Below, in pieces: positions 7,502-16,466 of a DNA stretch of 35,140 nt. Location: NCBI GenBank assembly GCA_025925475.1, contig JAICLP010000003.1:1-35140 (forward strand), in the 5' to 3' direction. This stretch comes from Burkholderiales bacterium (GTDB taxonomy: Bacteria; Pseudomonadota; Gammaproteobacteria; Burkholderiales; Casimicrobiaceae). Position 1 is the first letter of the stretch. The number at the start of each line of letters is the position of its first letter. The notes below the pieces were generated by a model that saw only the letters and a list, made by a program, of their open reading frames with translations, did not search any database and had not been told where the DNA came from. A program made the translations under genes and the position numbers.

Positions 7502-8907
7502 GGCTGCACGTCAAGCGGCGGGCGCCGCAAGTGGTGATCGGTGGCGCGCTCGAATGCGGCCGCAATGCGCAGCAGCAATGCCTCCTGAAGATCGCTGGCG
7601 ACGATCTGCAAGCCCACCGGCATGCCGAGCGCGAAGCCGCAGGGGACCGACACCGACGGCGCGCCGACGAAGCTGAATGGCAGGTTGAAGCGGCGCCCCA
7701 GCGCCCAGACCTCGGGCGGCGCCGTTTGCAGCGGCGTCACGTTCGGCAGCACCGGTGCGAGCAGCGCGTCGACCTTGCCGAAGACCTGCTTCACCGCCGC
7801 CGATTGCTGCGGGCGCTCGGCGAGGATGCGCTCGTACGTCGCGCGCGACACCTGTGCGCCGCGTTCGATGTCCGAGTGCACGGCGGGCCCGAACAGGCGC
7901 TTGTCGGCGGCGCGGTAGCGCTCGCCGAGGATCTCGTGAAACTCGTAGAGCAGCACGTCGCGAAACAGCGCCGAGTATTCGAGGGCGCCCGTGAGCTCGG
8001 GGATGGTCACGGTTTCGATATGCGCGCCAAGGCTCGCGAGCACGTCGACGGCCGCCCGCAGAACGCGCTCGACCTCCGGGTCGATGTCGTCGAATGTGTA
8101 CCGGTCGATCACGCCAAGGCGCAGCCCGCGCACGCCCGCGTCGAGGTCGCGCGTGAAATCCTCGGGGGGAGCGTCGAGCGACGAAACGTAGTCGGGATCG
8201 TATCCCGCGAGGGCGTTCATCATCAGCGCCGCGTCCTTCACGCAACGCGTCATCGGCCCGGCGACGCCGAGCGTGCGCGTGCGCGGCCATACGCCGGCGA
8301 GGCTCACGCGGCCGAACGTCGGACGCAGCCCGAAGATGCCGCAGCGACTCGCCGGCTGGCGGATGGAGCCACCGGCATCGGTCCCGATTCCGGTGAGGCA
8401 CATGTCCGCTGCGAGCGCTGCGCCGTTGCCGCTCGACGAGCCGCCCGGCGCGCGGGCGAGGTCCCACGGGTTGTGCACGTTGCCGTAAAACACGTTGACG
8501 CCCGACGAGCCGGACGCGAATTCGCTCATGTTCGCCTTGCCGAGCATCACCATGCCGGCGTCGCTCAGCCGGTGCACCATCGCGGCGTCGCGCTCCGGTA
8601 CCCGCGCACGCATCAGCGCGGAGCCGACCGTGCTGCGCACGCCGGCCGTGTCGAGATTGTCCTTGTAGACGACCGGGATGCCGTGCAGCGGACCGCGGTC
8701 GCGCCCTGCGCGAAGCTCGTCGTCGAGCGCCTGCGCGCGCGAAAGCGCGTGCTCGTCCGTGACGGTGATGAACGCGTTGATCTTCGGCTGCAATGCACGG
8801 ATACGCGCGAGGTATGCGCGCGTCAGGTCGGTCACGCTGTACGCGCCATCGCGCAGTGCCTGCGCGGCCTCGTCGATCGAGCGCGGTAGTGAGACGTTCT
8901 CGTTCAT
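7498..8907 (-). CDS. amidase signature family hydrolase
   Basis: A 469-residue protein of normal length for the amidase signature (GatA-like) family. The Ser-cisSer-Lys triad can be assigned: Lys82 in VVYKDN, Ser157 in APGGSSSGNG and nucleophile Ser181 in GTDAGGSIRQPA. It hydrolyses carbon-nitrogen bonds in amides; relatives include allophanate, aryl-acylamide and indoleacetamide hydrolases, and the substrate is not identifiable. There is no GatB/GatC gene beside it, so a tRNA amidotransferase role is unlikely. It starts 7 bases after the SBP stop and overlaps the M28-like gene by 4 bases, placing it firmly within the operon. Confidence 0.9.
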   Translation of the reverse strand: MNENVSLPRSIDEAAQALRDGAYSVTDLTRAYLARIRALQPKINAFITVTDEHALSRAQALDDELRAGRDRGPLHGIPVVYKDNLDTAGVRSTVGSALMRARVPERDAAMVHRLSDAGMVMLGKANMSEFASGSSGVNVFYGNVHNPWDLARAPGGSSSGNGAALAADMCLTGIGTDAGGSIRQPASRCGIFGLRPTFGRVSLAGVWPRTRTLGVAGPMTRCVKDAALMMNALAGYDPDYVSSLDAPPEDFTRDLDAGVRGLRLGVIDRYTFDDIDPEVERVLRAAVDVLASLGAHIETVTIPELTGALEYSALFRDVLLYEFHEILGERYRAADKRLFGPAVHSDIERGAQVSRATYERILAERPQQSAAVKQVFGKVDALLAPVLPNVTPLQTAPPEVWALGRRFNLPFSFVGAPSVSVPCGFALGMPVGLQIVASDLQEALLLRIAAAFERATDHHLRRPPLDVQP

Positions 8908-8914
8908 CGTCGTT

Positions 8915-9925
8915 CTAACTGCCTTTCAATTGCTGCACGGGTCCCGGGAAGAACATGTCCTTCCACGATTCGGGCCGCACCTTGATGACGCCCGTGCGGT
9001 GCATGAAATCGACGTAGCGCATGACACCCTCCGGCGCGAGCGAGTAGCGCATGTCGGGCTGGTCGAAGATGCGCACCACCTCGTCGACGCTCATCTTCTC
9101 GCCGGCCATGCGCAGGAAGATCCCGGCGACCGCCTTGTGATCGTGGTTGATGAGATCGATTGCTTCGGCGAGTGCCGCGTAAACCGCCGCGTACGTCTTC
9201 GGATTCGCGTCGTGAAACCGCTTCGTCGTCCACATCATCAGGAACGTCGCCGGTCCGCCGAGCACCGCGTTCGAGTCGAGCACGCGGTGAATTCCGTGCT
9301 GCTTCAGCACATCGGCCTCGTATTGAAACGGTGGACCGGAGAACTGCGAGTCGATCTCGCCTTTGGACAACAGCGCGGCGAAGCCGTCGGGCAGCGACAA
9401 CGCGACCGTAAGCGGGTCGAGCTTTTTCGGATCGCCGAACGCCTGCTCGGCCGCCATCTGCAGCACGACCGCCTGATCCGACACCTTCGCGCCCGGCACC
9501 GCGATGCGGTCGCCCGGCCCGAAGTCGCGCACGCTCTTGACGTTAGGGTTGCGCGTCAGCAGGTACATCGGCGCGGCGTTCATCGCGGCGACACCCTTCA
9601 CTTCAACCGCTGAGCCGCGCGTTCGTGCCCACAAAACGGCGAACGGCGGCGGGCCCCCGCCGGCGAAGTCGACCTGTCCTGCGAGCAGCGCGTCGTTCAT
9701 CGCCACGCCGCCGCTGAACTTGAACCAGCTGACGCTCACCTTGCCGAGGCCCGCGGCGGCGGCGTGCTTCTCGATGAGCTTGCGATCCTCCATGACCATC
9801 GACGGCAGGAAGCCGAGCGAGAGTCCGCGCGACATGTGCACCTCGGTCACTTCCGCCAGCGCGGGCCGTGACGACGTCGACGCAAGCGCGACGAATGCAA
9901 GGATCAGGGTGGAAGCAATGCGCAT
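8915..9925 (-). CDS. ABC transporter substrate-binding protein, SsuA/TauA-like, type A (first of seven SBPs)
   Basis: A 336-residue periplasmic binding protein with a cleavable signal (MRIASTLILAFVALAS...ALAEV). Its body has the SRGLSLGFLPSMVMEDRKL opening, FAGGGPPPFAVLW ligand-lobe segment and TRNPNVKSVRDF motif of the sulfonate/nitrate/taurine-type family. The C-terminus RPESWKDMFFP is shared with the SBPs at 24405, 29021 and 34891 (type A). I chose ATG 9925 because AGGAAAG lies 7 bases upstream; ATG 9940 overlaps the previous stop in ATGA and is the alternative. No permease or ATPase adjoins it, so it probably serves the pair at 14710-16430. The ligand is unknown. Confidence 0.9.
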   Translation of the reverse strand: MRIASTLILAFVALASTSSRPALAEVTEVHMSRGLSLGFLPSMVMEDRKLIEKHAAAAGLGKVSVSWFKFSGGVAMNDALLAGQVDFAGGGPPPFAVLWARTRGSAVEVKGVAAMNAAPMYLLTRNPNVKSVRDFGPGDRIAVPGAKVSDQAVVLQMAAEQAFGDPKKLDPLTVALSLPDGFAALLSKGEIDSQFSGPPFQYEADVLKQHGIHRVLDSNAVLGGPATFLMMWTTKRFHDANPKTYAAVYAALAEAIDLINHDHKAVAGIFLRMAGEKMSVDEVVRIFDQPDMRYSLAPEGVMRYVDFMHRTGVIKVRPESWKDMFFPGPVQQLKGS

Positions 9926-9936
9926 CGAATCTTTCC

Positions 9937-10896
9937 TCATCGTGGAAGTGGATGCGGGACGACGAGCTGCGCGACGGCGTGAAGCACGCGGGCGCCATCG
10001 CCTCCGCTCACGTCGGTCTGCACGAGCATCGTCTGACGGCCGCGATGGACAATCGTCGAGCGCGCAACCAGGTCGGTGACACCGGGACGCAGGAACCACG
10101 CCGAGACGCTCGAGAGCTGCATGCCCGCCGGCGCGACATCGGTCGCACTGGTCGCTGCGAGCGCCAGCAGCACGCCGCCTTGTACGTGTCCGACACGATT
10201 CGTCGTATGCATCCCGATCGTGAGCCGACGCGCCGTCCCGGAAGCATCCGGGACGTGCTCGCCGCCCCACAGGCGCCGCACCAACGACTCGCACTCGTCC
10301 GCCTGCGCGAGCGCCGTGACGCACCGTTCCAGCACGTTGCGCTCGTCGGGATCGAGTTGCTGCTCGTCGAGCGCCGCATGAGCTGCCTGCTCGCGCTGCC
10401 ACGGCAACGGTGCGAGAACAACGCCGTCGGGCGCGCGCAGTCGGGCGAACTTTCCGAGTGCGTAGGCGATCGGCTTGCCGCCCGCTTCGAATGTCGCCTC
10501 GGTCAGCGAATAGTCGTTCGACTCGCCGCTTCCATCGCGCGGCCGCACCGTCGCGGACACGCCGTCACGCGCGGCAACGCCGGTCAGCTGCAGCTGCAAC
10601 TCGAGCGTTGCCTGTCGCTCGTGATGGGCATCGCGCACGCGTGCTGCGGTTCCGAGCGCCATGTCGGCAAACACCGCGAGCGCGACGAGGTCGAGGCTGC
10701 CGTCGATATTGACCACATGCGGCGCGAGTGGCAGCACGAGCCGCGCATGCTCGGGGCCGACCTCGGGCCAACGCACGTCGAGCAGGTGGCCGGGAAAGTG
10801 GTAGCCGGGCGTGCGATGCGCCGCGATCGCGCGGAGAACCCGGTCGCGCATCGGTCGCTGATCGTCGACCCCCGTCATCGGCAACTCGTTCATCAC
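9937..10896 (-). CDS. double-hotdog protein, acyl-CoA thioesterase-like
   Basis: A 319-residue protein that looks like two fused hotdog domains. The first (about 30-165) has VALAVFADMALGTAARV, and the second (about 205-315) has TTNRVGHVQGGVLLALA, close to the HxGG helix of PaaI-type thioesterases. Neither half has enough diagnostic residues for a substrate call, and a dehydratase-like role is possible. The start is GTG 10896 or ATG 10893; the ribosome site is weak (GGTGAAG). It lies 24 bases after HyuB and its stop overlaps a possible SBP start. In context it could release or guard a CoA-linked intermediate, which fits the carboxyltransferase of unit 1; this is inference. Confidence 0.68.
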   Translation of the reverse strand: MMNELPMTGVDDQRPMRDRVLRAIAAHRTPGYHFPGHLLDVRWPEVGPEHARLVLPLAPHVVNIDGSLDLVALAVFADMALGTAARVRDAHHERQATLELQLQLTGVAARDGVSATVRPRDGSGESNDYSLTEATFEAGGKPIAYALGKFARLRAPDGVVLAPLPWQREQAAHAALDEQQLDPDERNVLERCVTALAQADECESLVRRLWGGEHVPDASGTARRLTIGMHTTNRVGHVQGGVLLALAATSATDVAPAGMQLSSVSAWFLRPGVTDLVARSTIVHRGRQTMLVQTDVSGGDGARVLHAVAQLVVPHPLPR

Positions 10897-10920
10897 GATC
10901 GCCGCTTCACCGGGCAGCGA

Positions 10921-12567
10921 CTAGCGTGCATTGCCGTCCACGCCGTCCTGCGGAAGCGAATATCGCCAGCCCTCGCGCCGATCACGCGCGATCGCGTCGG
11001 CGCCTCGCTCACGCACGTCACCGTAACCCCCGGCGCCTGGCGTGCGCACGAGCAGTTCGTCCCCCTCGTTCAGCAGATGCAGCCGGCGCACGTCGATCGA
11101 GCGGCCGTTGATCTGCACGTCGCCGAGCCCGCCCGCGCCACCGCCGGCGAGACCGGGTGCCGGCATTCGCGTACGCTCGGCGAGGAATACCGCGGCCATC
11201 GGTGTCCGCGAACGGCTTTCGAGCAGGATGTCCTGGCCGAGGCCGCCGCAATGGCGGCCTTCGCCGCCCGAGTTCTCGCGCAGCCGCTTGTAGCGGACGA
11301 AGAACGGCGTGTCGCGTTCGGTGACCTCGACCGGCGTCGACGCGATGTTGTTGGGCCACGAGTAACAGCTGACGCCATCCTTGCGCGAAGTCGCCCCCAT
11401 CCCGCCGTTGTAGAAGAGCACGTTCGCATACGGCTTTCCGTCCTCGCGCACGCCGCTGATCACCATGCTCCACAACGGCGATCCGGGCGCGGCGGAAACG
11501 CGATCGGGAATCACCTGATGCAGCGCGCCGAACACGAGCGACGGCAGGTAATCGCCGCTGCAGATGCGCCCACCGACCGATGCCGGGAACCGTGCATTGA
11601 GGAGCGAGCCTTCGGGCGCACGCACGGTCAGCGCCCGGAACATCCCCTCGTTGTTCGGAAGCTCGGGCAGCAGCGCGCACTTGAGCGCATACGCGGTCAT
11701 CGCGAATGTGTACGCGTAGACGACGTTGATGCCGCGCGACTGCTGCGGCGACGTGCCCGCGTAGTCGACGTCGATTGCGTCACCCGCGATCGTCAGTGCG
11801 ATCCTGAACGTGAACGGCTCGTCGAGCCCGTCGGTGATCATCTCGTAGCGGTACGTGCCGCCGGGCAGCGCGCGGACGGCGTCGCGCATCGCTGCGTCCG
11901 ACCGGCGATACAGCTCATCGGCGAAGGCATCGAGCGAGCGCAGGCCATAGTCGTCCATCAGCGTGCGCAAGCGCTGCTCCATCACCTCGAGCGCGCCGAC
12001 CTGCGCGAAGAGATCGCCGACCGTCTGGTCGGGCGTACGCACGTTCGTGCGCATCAGCGTCAGCAGCGATTCGTCGGGGATACCTTCGCGCAGCAGCTTC
12101 ATCGGCGGGATGTGGAAGCCTTCCTCGAACACCTCGCGCGGCTCGACCGAGCGGATGCGGCCGCCGATATCGGGAACGTGCGCGCAGCACGCTGCGAACG
12201 CGACGAGCCGATCCGCGTGGAACACCGGCTTGACGAGCTGCACGTCGTTCAGGTGTCCCGAGCCCTTCCACGGATTGTTCGTGATCAGCACGTCGCCCGG
12301 ATGCATCGCAGTGATCCCGATCGCGTCGATGAAGTGCCGCACCGTGTTGGGCAGCGTGCCGATGAACGACGGCAGGCTCGCCGTGTTCTGCGCAAGCAGC
12401 AGCCCGCGGTCGTCCGTCAGCACGCACGAGTAGTCGTTCGCCTCGTTCAGCAGCATCGAGAACGACGTGCGCACGATGACCTTGGCCCCCTCGTCGACGA
12501 TCGACGTGACGCGCGTGCGGATCACCTCGAGAACGATCGGATCGTAGCTATGCTCGGTGCCATCCAT
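10921..12567 (-). CDS. hyuB: hydantoinase B / 5-oxoprolinase-type subunit (HyuB)
   Basis: A 548-residue protein with the start and core of the HyuB family: YDPIVLEVIRTRVTSIVDEG, the EANDYSCVLTDDRG segment, GDVLITNNPWKGSGHLNDV and the AACCAHVPDIGG metal-site region. HyuB-type subunits pair with HyuA ATPase subunits in ATP-dependent opening of hydantoin, N-methylhydantoin or 5-oxoproline rings; acetone and acetophenone carboxylases are distant relatives. It follows hyuA by 15 bases. The ATG at 12567 has only a weak AGAG upstream, so coupling to hyuA is likely. The subfamily cannot be settled without a tree. Confidence 0.92.
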   Translation of the reverse strand: MDGTEHSYDPIVLEVIRTRVTSIVDEGAKVIVRTSFSMLLNEANDYSCVLTDDRGLLLAQNTASLPSFIGTLPNTVRHFIDAIGITAMHPGDVLITNNPWKGSGHLNDVQLVKPVFHADRLVAFAACCAHVPDIGGRIRSVEPREVFEEGFHIPPMKLLREGIPDESLLTLMRTNVRTPDQTVGDLFAQVGALEVMEQRLRTLMDDYGLRSLDAFADELYRRSDAAMRDAVRALPGGTYRYEMITDGLDEPFTFRIALTIAGDAIDVDYAGTSPQQSRGINVVYAYTFAMTAYALKCALLPELPNNEGMFRALTVRAPEGSLLNARFPASVGGRICSGDYLPSLVFGALHQVIPDRVSAAPGSPLWSMVISGVREDGKPYANVLFYNGGMGATSRKDGVSCYSWPNNIASTPVEVTERDTPFFVRYKRLRENSGGEGRHCGGLGQDILLESRSRTPMAAVFLAERTRMPAPGLAGGGAGGLGDVQINGRSIDVRRLHLLNEGDELLVRTPGAGGYGDVRERGADAIARDRREGWRYSLPQDGVDGNAR

Positions 12568-12582
12568 GCGTGTCTCTGCAAG

Positions 12583-14703
12583 TCATGAAAAATCGACGCG
12601 AACGTTCTGCGACGGCGTCACCGTGGCGACGGCACCGGGACCGACGACGAGCGTCGAGCCTTCGTCCTCGACAATCGCGGGACCATTGAAGCCATCACCG
12701 GGACGCAGCATGCGCCGCGCGTAGATTCGAGTTCTCGCGTAACCGACCTCGGGAAACCAGGCGTCGCGCCAGCCCTTGTGCGCCGATCCGGCTGCGGCGG
12801 CGACTGATTCAGTCGCGATGTCGGTGCCCGGCACTCGAACGCGCATGGATACGCGAATGTTGATGAATTCGATCGGGACGTCGGGCGGCGTGCGCGAGAA
12901 CTTCTCCCGCGACGCGCGCTCGAACGCGCCCTGCAATGCGGCACGGGTTCTCTGCGCATCGTCGCGGTCGTACGGACCCGGCGGCAACGGCACAACGAGA
13001 TCGTGTCCCTGGCCGACGAAACGGCCATCGGCGAATCGCTGCACCGTCGCTTCGTCAACGGGAAAGCCGGCATCGGCGATCACCGATTTCGCTTCGCGCT
13101 CGAGCGACGTGAATGCCGACTCGAGCAGCCCCCAGTCGCCGCGGTCGAGACGCATGCCGAGTGTCGCGACGCGGTCCACGCTGGCGGGCGCAACGAGCAA
13201 ACCGAGCGCCGACGCGACGCCCGCCGACGGCGGGCACACGATGCTCTTCACGCCGATCTTCCTCGCGACGTAGAAAACGTGCGCCGGCCCCGCGCCGCCG
13301 GTGCAGAGAATCGCGTAGGTCTTCGGGTCGCGGCCGCGCTCGGCAATGTGCACGCGCGCTGCGCTCGCCATGTTCTCGTTCACGATGTCGTGGATGCCCC
13401 ATGCCACCTTCTCAGCGGGCAGACCCACTTGTCGCGCGAGCTTCGCGATCGCCGCGCGCGCACGCTCGAGCTCGACCTTCATCGTGCCGCCCGCGAAATA
13501 CTCGGGATTCAGGTAGCCCAGCACGAGGTCGGCATCGGTGACGGTCGCTTCGGTCCCGCCGAGGCCGTAGCATGCGGGCCCTGGTTCCGATCCGGCGCTT
13601 TCCGGGCCGACCTTCAGCAGGCCGAGCTCGTCGACGCGCGCGATGCTTCCGCCGCCTGCGCCGATTTCGATCAGCTCGATCGTCGATATGCGCACCGGCA
13701 ACCCGCTGCCGTGCATGAACCGCTTCTGCCGTGCAGCTTCGAAACCGTACGCGACGAGTGGCTCGCCGTCGTCGACGACGCTCAACTTCGCCGTCGTGCC
13801 GCCCATGTCGAAGGCGAGCAGATGGTCGCCACCGTCGTCGCGGCCGAAATGGGCAGCAGCCAGTGCACCGGCCGCCGGGCCCGATTCCAGCATCTGCACG
13901 GGATTCTTCCTCGCTTCGGCGAGGTGCGTCAGGCCGCCGTTGGAAAGCATGAGCAAAAGCTTGGCGGGGATGGCCTCGTCGCCCATCCGCGTGCGCAGGT
14001 CCTCGAGATAGCCGTGCGCGAGCGGCTTGACGTACGCATTGATGACGGTCGTCGATGCGCGCTCGTACTCGCGAATTTCGCGCACGACCTCGTGCGACAC
14101 GGTCACGAAGAGATGCGGGAAGCGCGCACGGATCAACGTCGCGGCCGCGATTTCGTGCGCCGGGTTCGCATAGGCGTGCAGGAACACGACTGCCACGGAC
14201 GTGACGTCGCGCGCCACGAGCCGCTCGACAGCGTGCGTAAGCTCGGCAGGGTCGAGCGGCTGCAGCACCTCGCCGTTCGCCTGCGTGCGCTCGGACACTT
14301 CTTCGCGCAGGTGCCGCGGCACGATCGGCGGCGGATTCTCGATGTTGAGGTCGTACAGCTCGTAGCGCGATTCGCGTGCGATCTCGAGCGAGTCGCGGAA
14401 GCCGCGCGTCGTGACGAGGCCCGTGAGCGCGCCCTTGCGCTCGATGACGGCGTTGGTGAAAAGCGTCGTCGCGTGGACGAGCCGGTGCACCGAGCCCGCC
14501 GCGATGCCGTTGTCGTGAAGAATGCGGCCGACGCCGCTCATCACGGCCCGCACGGGGTCGTCGTGCGTCGTCAGGACCTTGAGACTGTATTGCCGCGCCG
14601 CGCGATGGTCGTAGACGACGATATCGGTGAACGTTCCACCGATGTCGATGCCAAGCGAGTGGCCCGGGTTAGGAGCCTGCGGTGTGCCGTAAGGGACCGT
14701 CAT
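12583..14703 (-). CDS. hyuA: hydantoinase A / 5-oxoprolinase-type ATPase subunit (HyuA)
   Basis: A 706-residue protein matching HyuA length. The actin-like phosphate loop LGIDIGGTFTDIVVYD (about 17-32) opens it; later come the second nucleotide segment LLAFDMGGTTAKLSVVDD, the IGAGGGSIARVDE loop and a C-terminal beta-rich domain. It activates the ring carbonyl with ATP for cleavage together with HyuB. ATG 14703 follows the permease stop by 6 bases, and the AGGA ribosome site overlaps that stop (TTAGGACGCG). Placement directly behind the only ABC permease suggests that the imported compound is its substrate. N-methylhydantoinase, oxoprolinase and caprolactamase-like activities all remain possible. 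Confidence 0.93.
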   Translation of the reverse strand: MTVPYGTPQAPNPGHSLGIDIGGTFTDIVVYDHRAARQYSLKVLTTHDDPVRAVMSGVGRILHDNGIAAGSVHRLVHATTLFTNAVIERKGALTGLVTTRGFRDSLEIARESRYELYDLNIENPPPIVPRHLREEVSERTQANGEVLQPLDPAELTHAVERLVARDVTSVAVVFLHAYANPAHEIAAATLIRARFPHLFVTVSHEVVREIREYERASTTVINAYVKPLAHGYLEDLRTRMGDEAIPAKLLLMLSNGGLTHLAEARKNPVQMLESGPAAGALAAAHFGRDDGGDHLLAFDMGGTTAKLSVVDDGEPLVAYGFEAARQKRFMHGSGLPVRISTIELIEIGAGGGSIARVDELGLLKVGPESAGSEPGPACYGLGGTEATVTDADLVLGYLNPEYFAGGTMKVELERARAAIAKLARQVGLPAEKVAWGIHDIVNENMASAARVHIAERGRDPKTYAILCTGGAGPAHVFYVARKIGVKSIVCPPSAGVASALGLLVAPASVDRVATLGMRLDRGDWGLLESAFTSLEREAKSVIADAGFPVDEATVQRFADGRFVGQGHDLVVPLPPGPYDRDDAQRTRAALQGAFERASREKFSRTPPDVPIEFINIRVSMRVRVPGTDIATESVAAAAGSAHKGWRDAWFPEVGYARTRIYARRMLRPGDGFNGPAIVEDEGSTLVVGPGAVATVTPSQNVRVDFS

Positions 14704-14709
14704 CGCGTC

Positions 14710-15630
14710 CTAACCGACCGGCGAATAGTGATGCGCGAACGTGAAGATCGCCCAGCGGAACACTCGATCGACGACGAAGCCGAGCACGGCCAGCGTGAGG
14801 AGTACGACGAACACCGTATCCACTTCCATGTACAGCCGGCTCTGCCAGAGCAGCGTGCCGATGCCCTGGTTCGCGGCGACGAGCTCGGCGGCGACGATCG
14901 TCGTGAATGCGTTCGCCATCGCGAGGCGCATGCCGGTGAGGATGTACGGCACGGTTGCCGGCAGCGTGACGAACAGGAACAGCTGCAGGCGCGAGGCGCC
15001 GAGCGACATCGCGGCCCGAGGCTTGTTGACCGGGATGCTCGCGACGCCGGCCGCCGTGGCGATGATGACGATGAAGACGGTGCCGTACAGGATGATGAAC
15101 ACCTTCGAGAACTCGCCGATGCCGAACCAGATGACGGCGACGGTGATCATCGCGACCGCCGGGATGAACCGAAGGGTCTCGACGACGGGGTCCAGCAGGC
15201 GGCGCACGGTGACGAACGAACCGACGAGCAGTCCGATGAACACGCCGATCACCGAGCCGAGTACGAAGCCGAGCAGGATTCGCTGCAGGCTCGCCCAGAC
15301 GTTGACGAGGAGCTGGCCGTTGGCGATCAGCTCGCCGGCCTTGCGCAGCACGGGCAGCGGTGGCGGAAACAGTACCGACACGAACAGGCGCGTCGCCACG
15401 ATGTGCCAGACGACGAACATGCCGACGAAGCCGACGACGTACGGCCAGTACGCGAGCAGCGCCGAGACGTCGCGCGCGGAATGGCGACGCTGCGCGTCTC
15501 CCCGCGTCGACGCGGAAGTCTCGATGCCGGCTCCGGCGCTTCCATGTCCCCCCCACGCTCGCGGCTGTCGCCGCTCGCTGCCCCCGGCGGGGGCGCAATT
15601 CGCGCTTTGAGGCGGTTCTGCTGCGCTCAT
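14710..15630 (-). CDS. ABC transporter permease, SsuC/TauC-like
   Basis: A 306-residue inner-membrane protein with about six helices, starting near LLAYWPYVVGFVGMFVVWHI and including RILLGFVLGSVIGVFIGLLV. The EAA-type coupling loop is in AAMSLGASRLQLFLFVTLPA. It pairs with the ATPase whose stop overlaps its ATG (ATGA). The first 55 or so residues are an unusual polar, Gly/Ala/Arg-rich extension; residues 13-28 are encoded by a GC-rich hairpin repeat. An alternative start inside or after the extension cannot be excluded. It is the only permease in the window, against seven binding proteins. Confidence 0.92.
   Translation of the reverse strand: MSAAEPPQSANCAPAGGSERRQPRAWGGHGSAGAGIETSASTRGDAQRRHSARDVSALLAYWPYVVGFVGMFVVWHIVATRLFVSVLFPPPLPVLRKAGELIANGQLLVNVWASLQRILLGFVLGSVIGVFIGLLVGSFVTVRRLLDPVVETLRFIPAVAMITVAVIWFGIGEFSKVFIILYGTVFIVIIATAAGVASIPVNKPRAAMSLGASRLQLFLFVTLPATVPYILTGMRLAMANAFTTIVAAELVAANQGIGTLLWQSRLYMEVDTVFVVLLTLAVLGFVVDRVFRWAIFTFAHHYSPVG
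15547..15594. repeat. GC-rich hairpin repeat of betaproteobacterial type inside the permease gene
   Basis: The plus strand carries CCCCCCCACGCTCGCGG, then CTCGCTGCCCCCGGCGGGGG. It contains a perfect stem GCCCCC-GGC-GGGGGC (15580-15594) and a second stem GCGGC-TGTC-GCCGC. From memory this resembles short dispersed hairpin repeats found mostly between genes in Burkholderiales. Here it is read in frame as permease residues 13-28 (APAGGSERRQPRAWGG). The family assignment rests on recall; the palindromes are seen directly. Confidence 0.55.
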
Positions 15631-16430
15631 CGAACGTGCTCCGGCTGCCGCGACATGCCCTTCGCGCTCTTCAGCACCTCGTCGCGGATCATCTCGTAGA
15701 CCTCGCGATAGACATCCATGAAGGCGCTGTCGGTGCGGTGCCGCTCCTCGCCGAGCGCGACGTCGATCCGGCCCTTGAGCGTCGATGCCGGCCCGGCCTT
15801 CATCACGCCGATGCGGTTGCCGAGCATGATCGCCTCGTCGATGTCGTGCGTGATGAAGAAGACCGATGTCTTCGCCGCGTTGGCGATCATCCGCATCTGC
15901 TCCTGCATCAGCAGTCGCGTCTGCGCGTCGAGCGCCGCGAATGGCTCGTCCATGAGCAGCATCAGCGGCTCGTTCGCGAGCACTCGCGCGATCTGTATCC
16001 GCTGCTTCATGCCGCCGGAGAGCTGCGGCGGATGCTTGTCCTCCTGGCCGGACAATCCAACGAGATCGAGATAGTGCCGCGCCCGCTCGCGCCGCGCACG
16101 TCGCGAGACGCCGCGCATCCGCAGGCCGAATTCGACGTTCTCGACTGCGCTGAGCCACGCGAAAAGCGAATCGTCGCCCTGGAACACGACGGCGCGGTCG
16201 CGTCCCGGGCCCCGAATCGGATTGCCCTCGATCGCGATCGCGCCACCGGTCGGTTCCTCGAAGCCCGCCAGCATGTTGAGCACCGTCGTCTTGCCGCAGC
16301 CGCTCGGACCCAGAAGGCAGAAGAACTCGCCCGGCTCCGTCTCGAGCTCGAATTCGTGCACGGCGACGTACGGCGCGGCACGATGCGGCCGATAGACCTT
16401 CTCGACGCGGCGGAACGATACGAGCGCCAT
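15627..16430 (-). CDS. ABC transporter ATP-binding protein, SsuB/TauB-like
   Basis: A 267-residue ATPase with every core motif: Walker A GPSGCGKTT (41-49), Q-loop VVFQGDDSLF (81-90), signature LSGGMKQR (137-144), Walker B LLMDEPFAALD (158-168) and H-loop histidine 195 in FITHDIDEA. Spacing and sequence match the nitrate/sulfonate/taurine importer class. It energises the permease encoded immediately downstream with a 4-base ATGA overlap. The SDR gene lies 36 bases upstream. No second ATPase is present, so the seven SBPs must share this one or use transporters elsewhere. Confidence 0.95.
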   Translation of the reverse strand: MALVSFRRVEKVYRPHRAAPYVAVHEFELETEPGEFFCLLGPSGCGKTTVLNMLAGFEEPTGGAIAIEGNPIRGPGRDRAVVFQGDDSLFAWLSAVENVEFGLRMRGVSRRARRERARHYLDLVGLSGQEDKHPPQLSGGMKQRIQIARVLANEPLMLLMDEPFAALDAQTRLLMQEQMRMIANAAKTSVFFITHDIDEAIMLGNRIGVMKAGPASTLKGRIDVALGEERHRTDSAFMDVYREVYEMIRDEVLKSAKGMSRQPEHVR

Positions 16431-16466
16431 GTTCGGCTTCAGTCGGTCAACGGGTTGCGAGCGGCA

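Noticed and set aside
9911-9935. A possible further LysR box near GATGCGCATTG at the SBP start
   Set aside because: It lacks the ATC at the N11 position and has no promoter in the required place; it lies over the signal-peptide codons.
8915-10402. A longer protein fused to the SBP at its N-terminus
   Set aside because: The upstream part is off-frame in the double-hotdog gene; the signal peptide and ribosome site place the SBP start at 9925.
10921-14703. Acetone/acetophenone carboxylase instead of hydantoinase
   Set aside because: Not excluded by the superfamily, but there is no small third subunit gene and the neighbours are amidohydrolases, so hydantoinase/oxoprolinase type is preferred.
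3222-15699. Several very long plus-strand open frames (for example 3222-4811, 9868-12588, 13003-15699) opposite the annotated genes
   Set aside because: They are Arg/Ala/His-rich translations without motifs, antisense to genes with complete active sites. High GC and few stops explain them.
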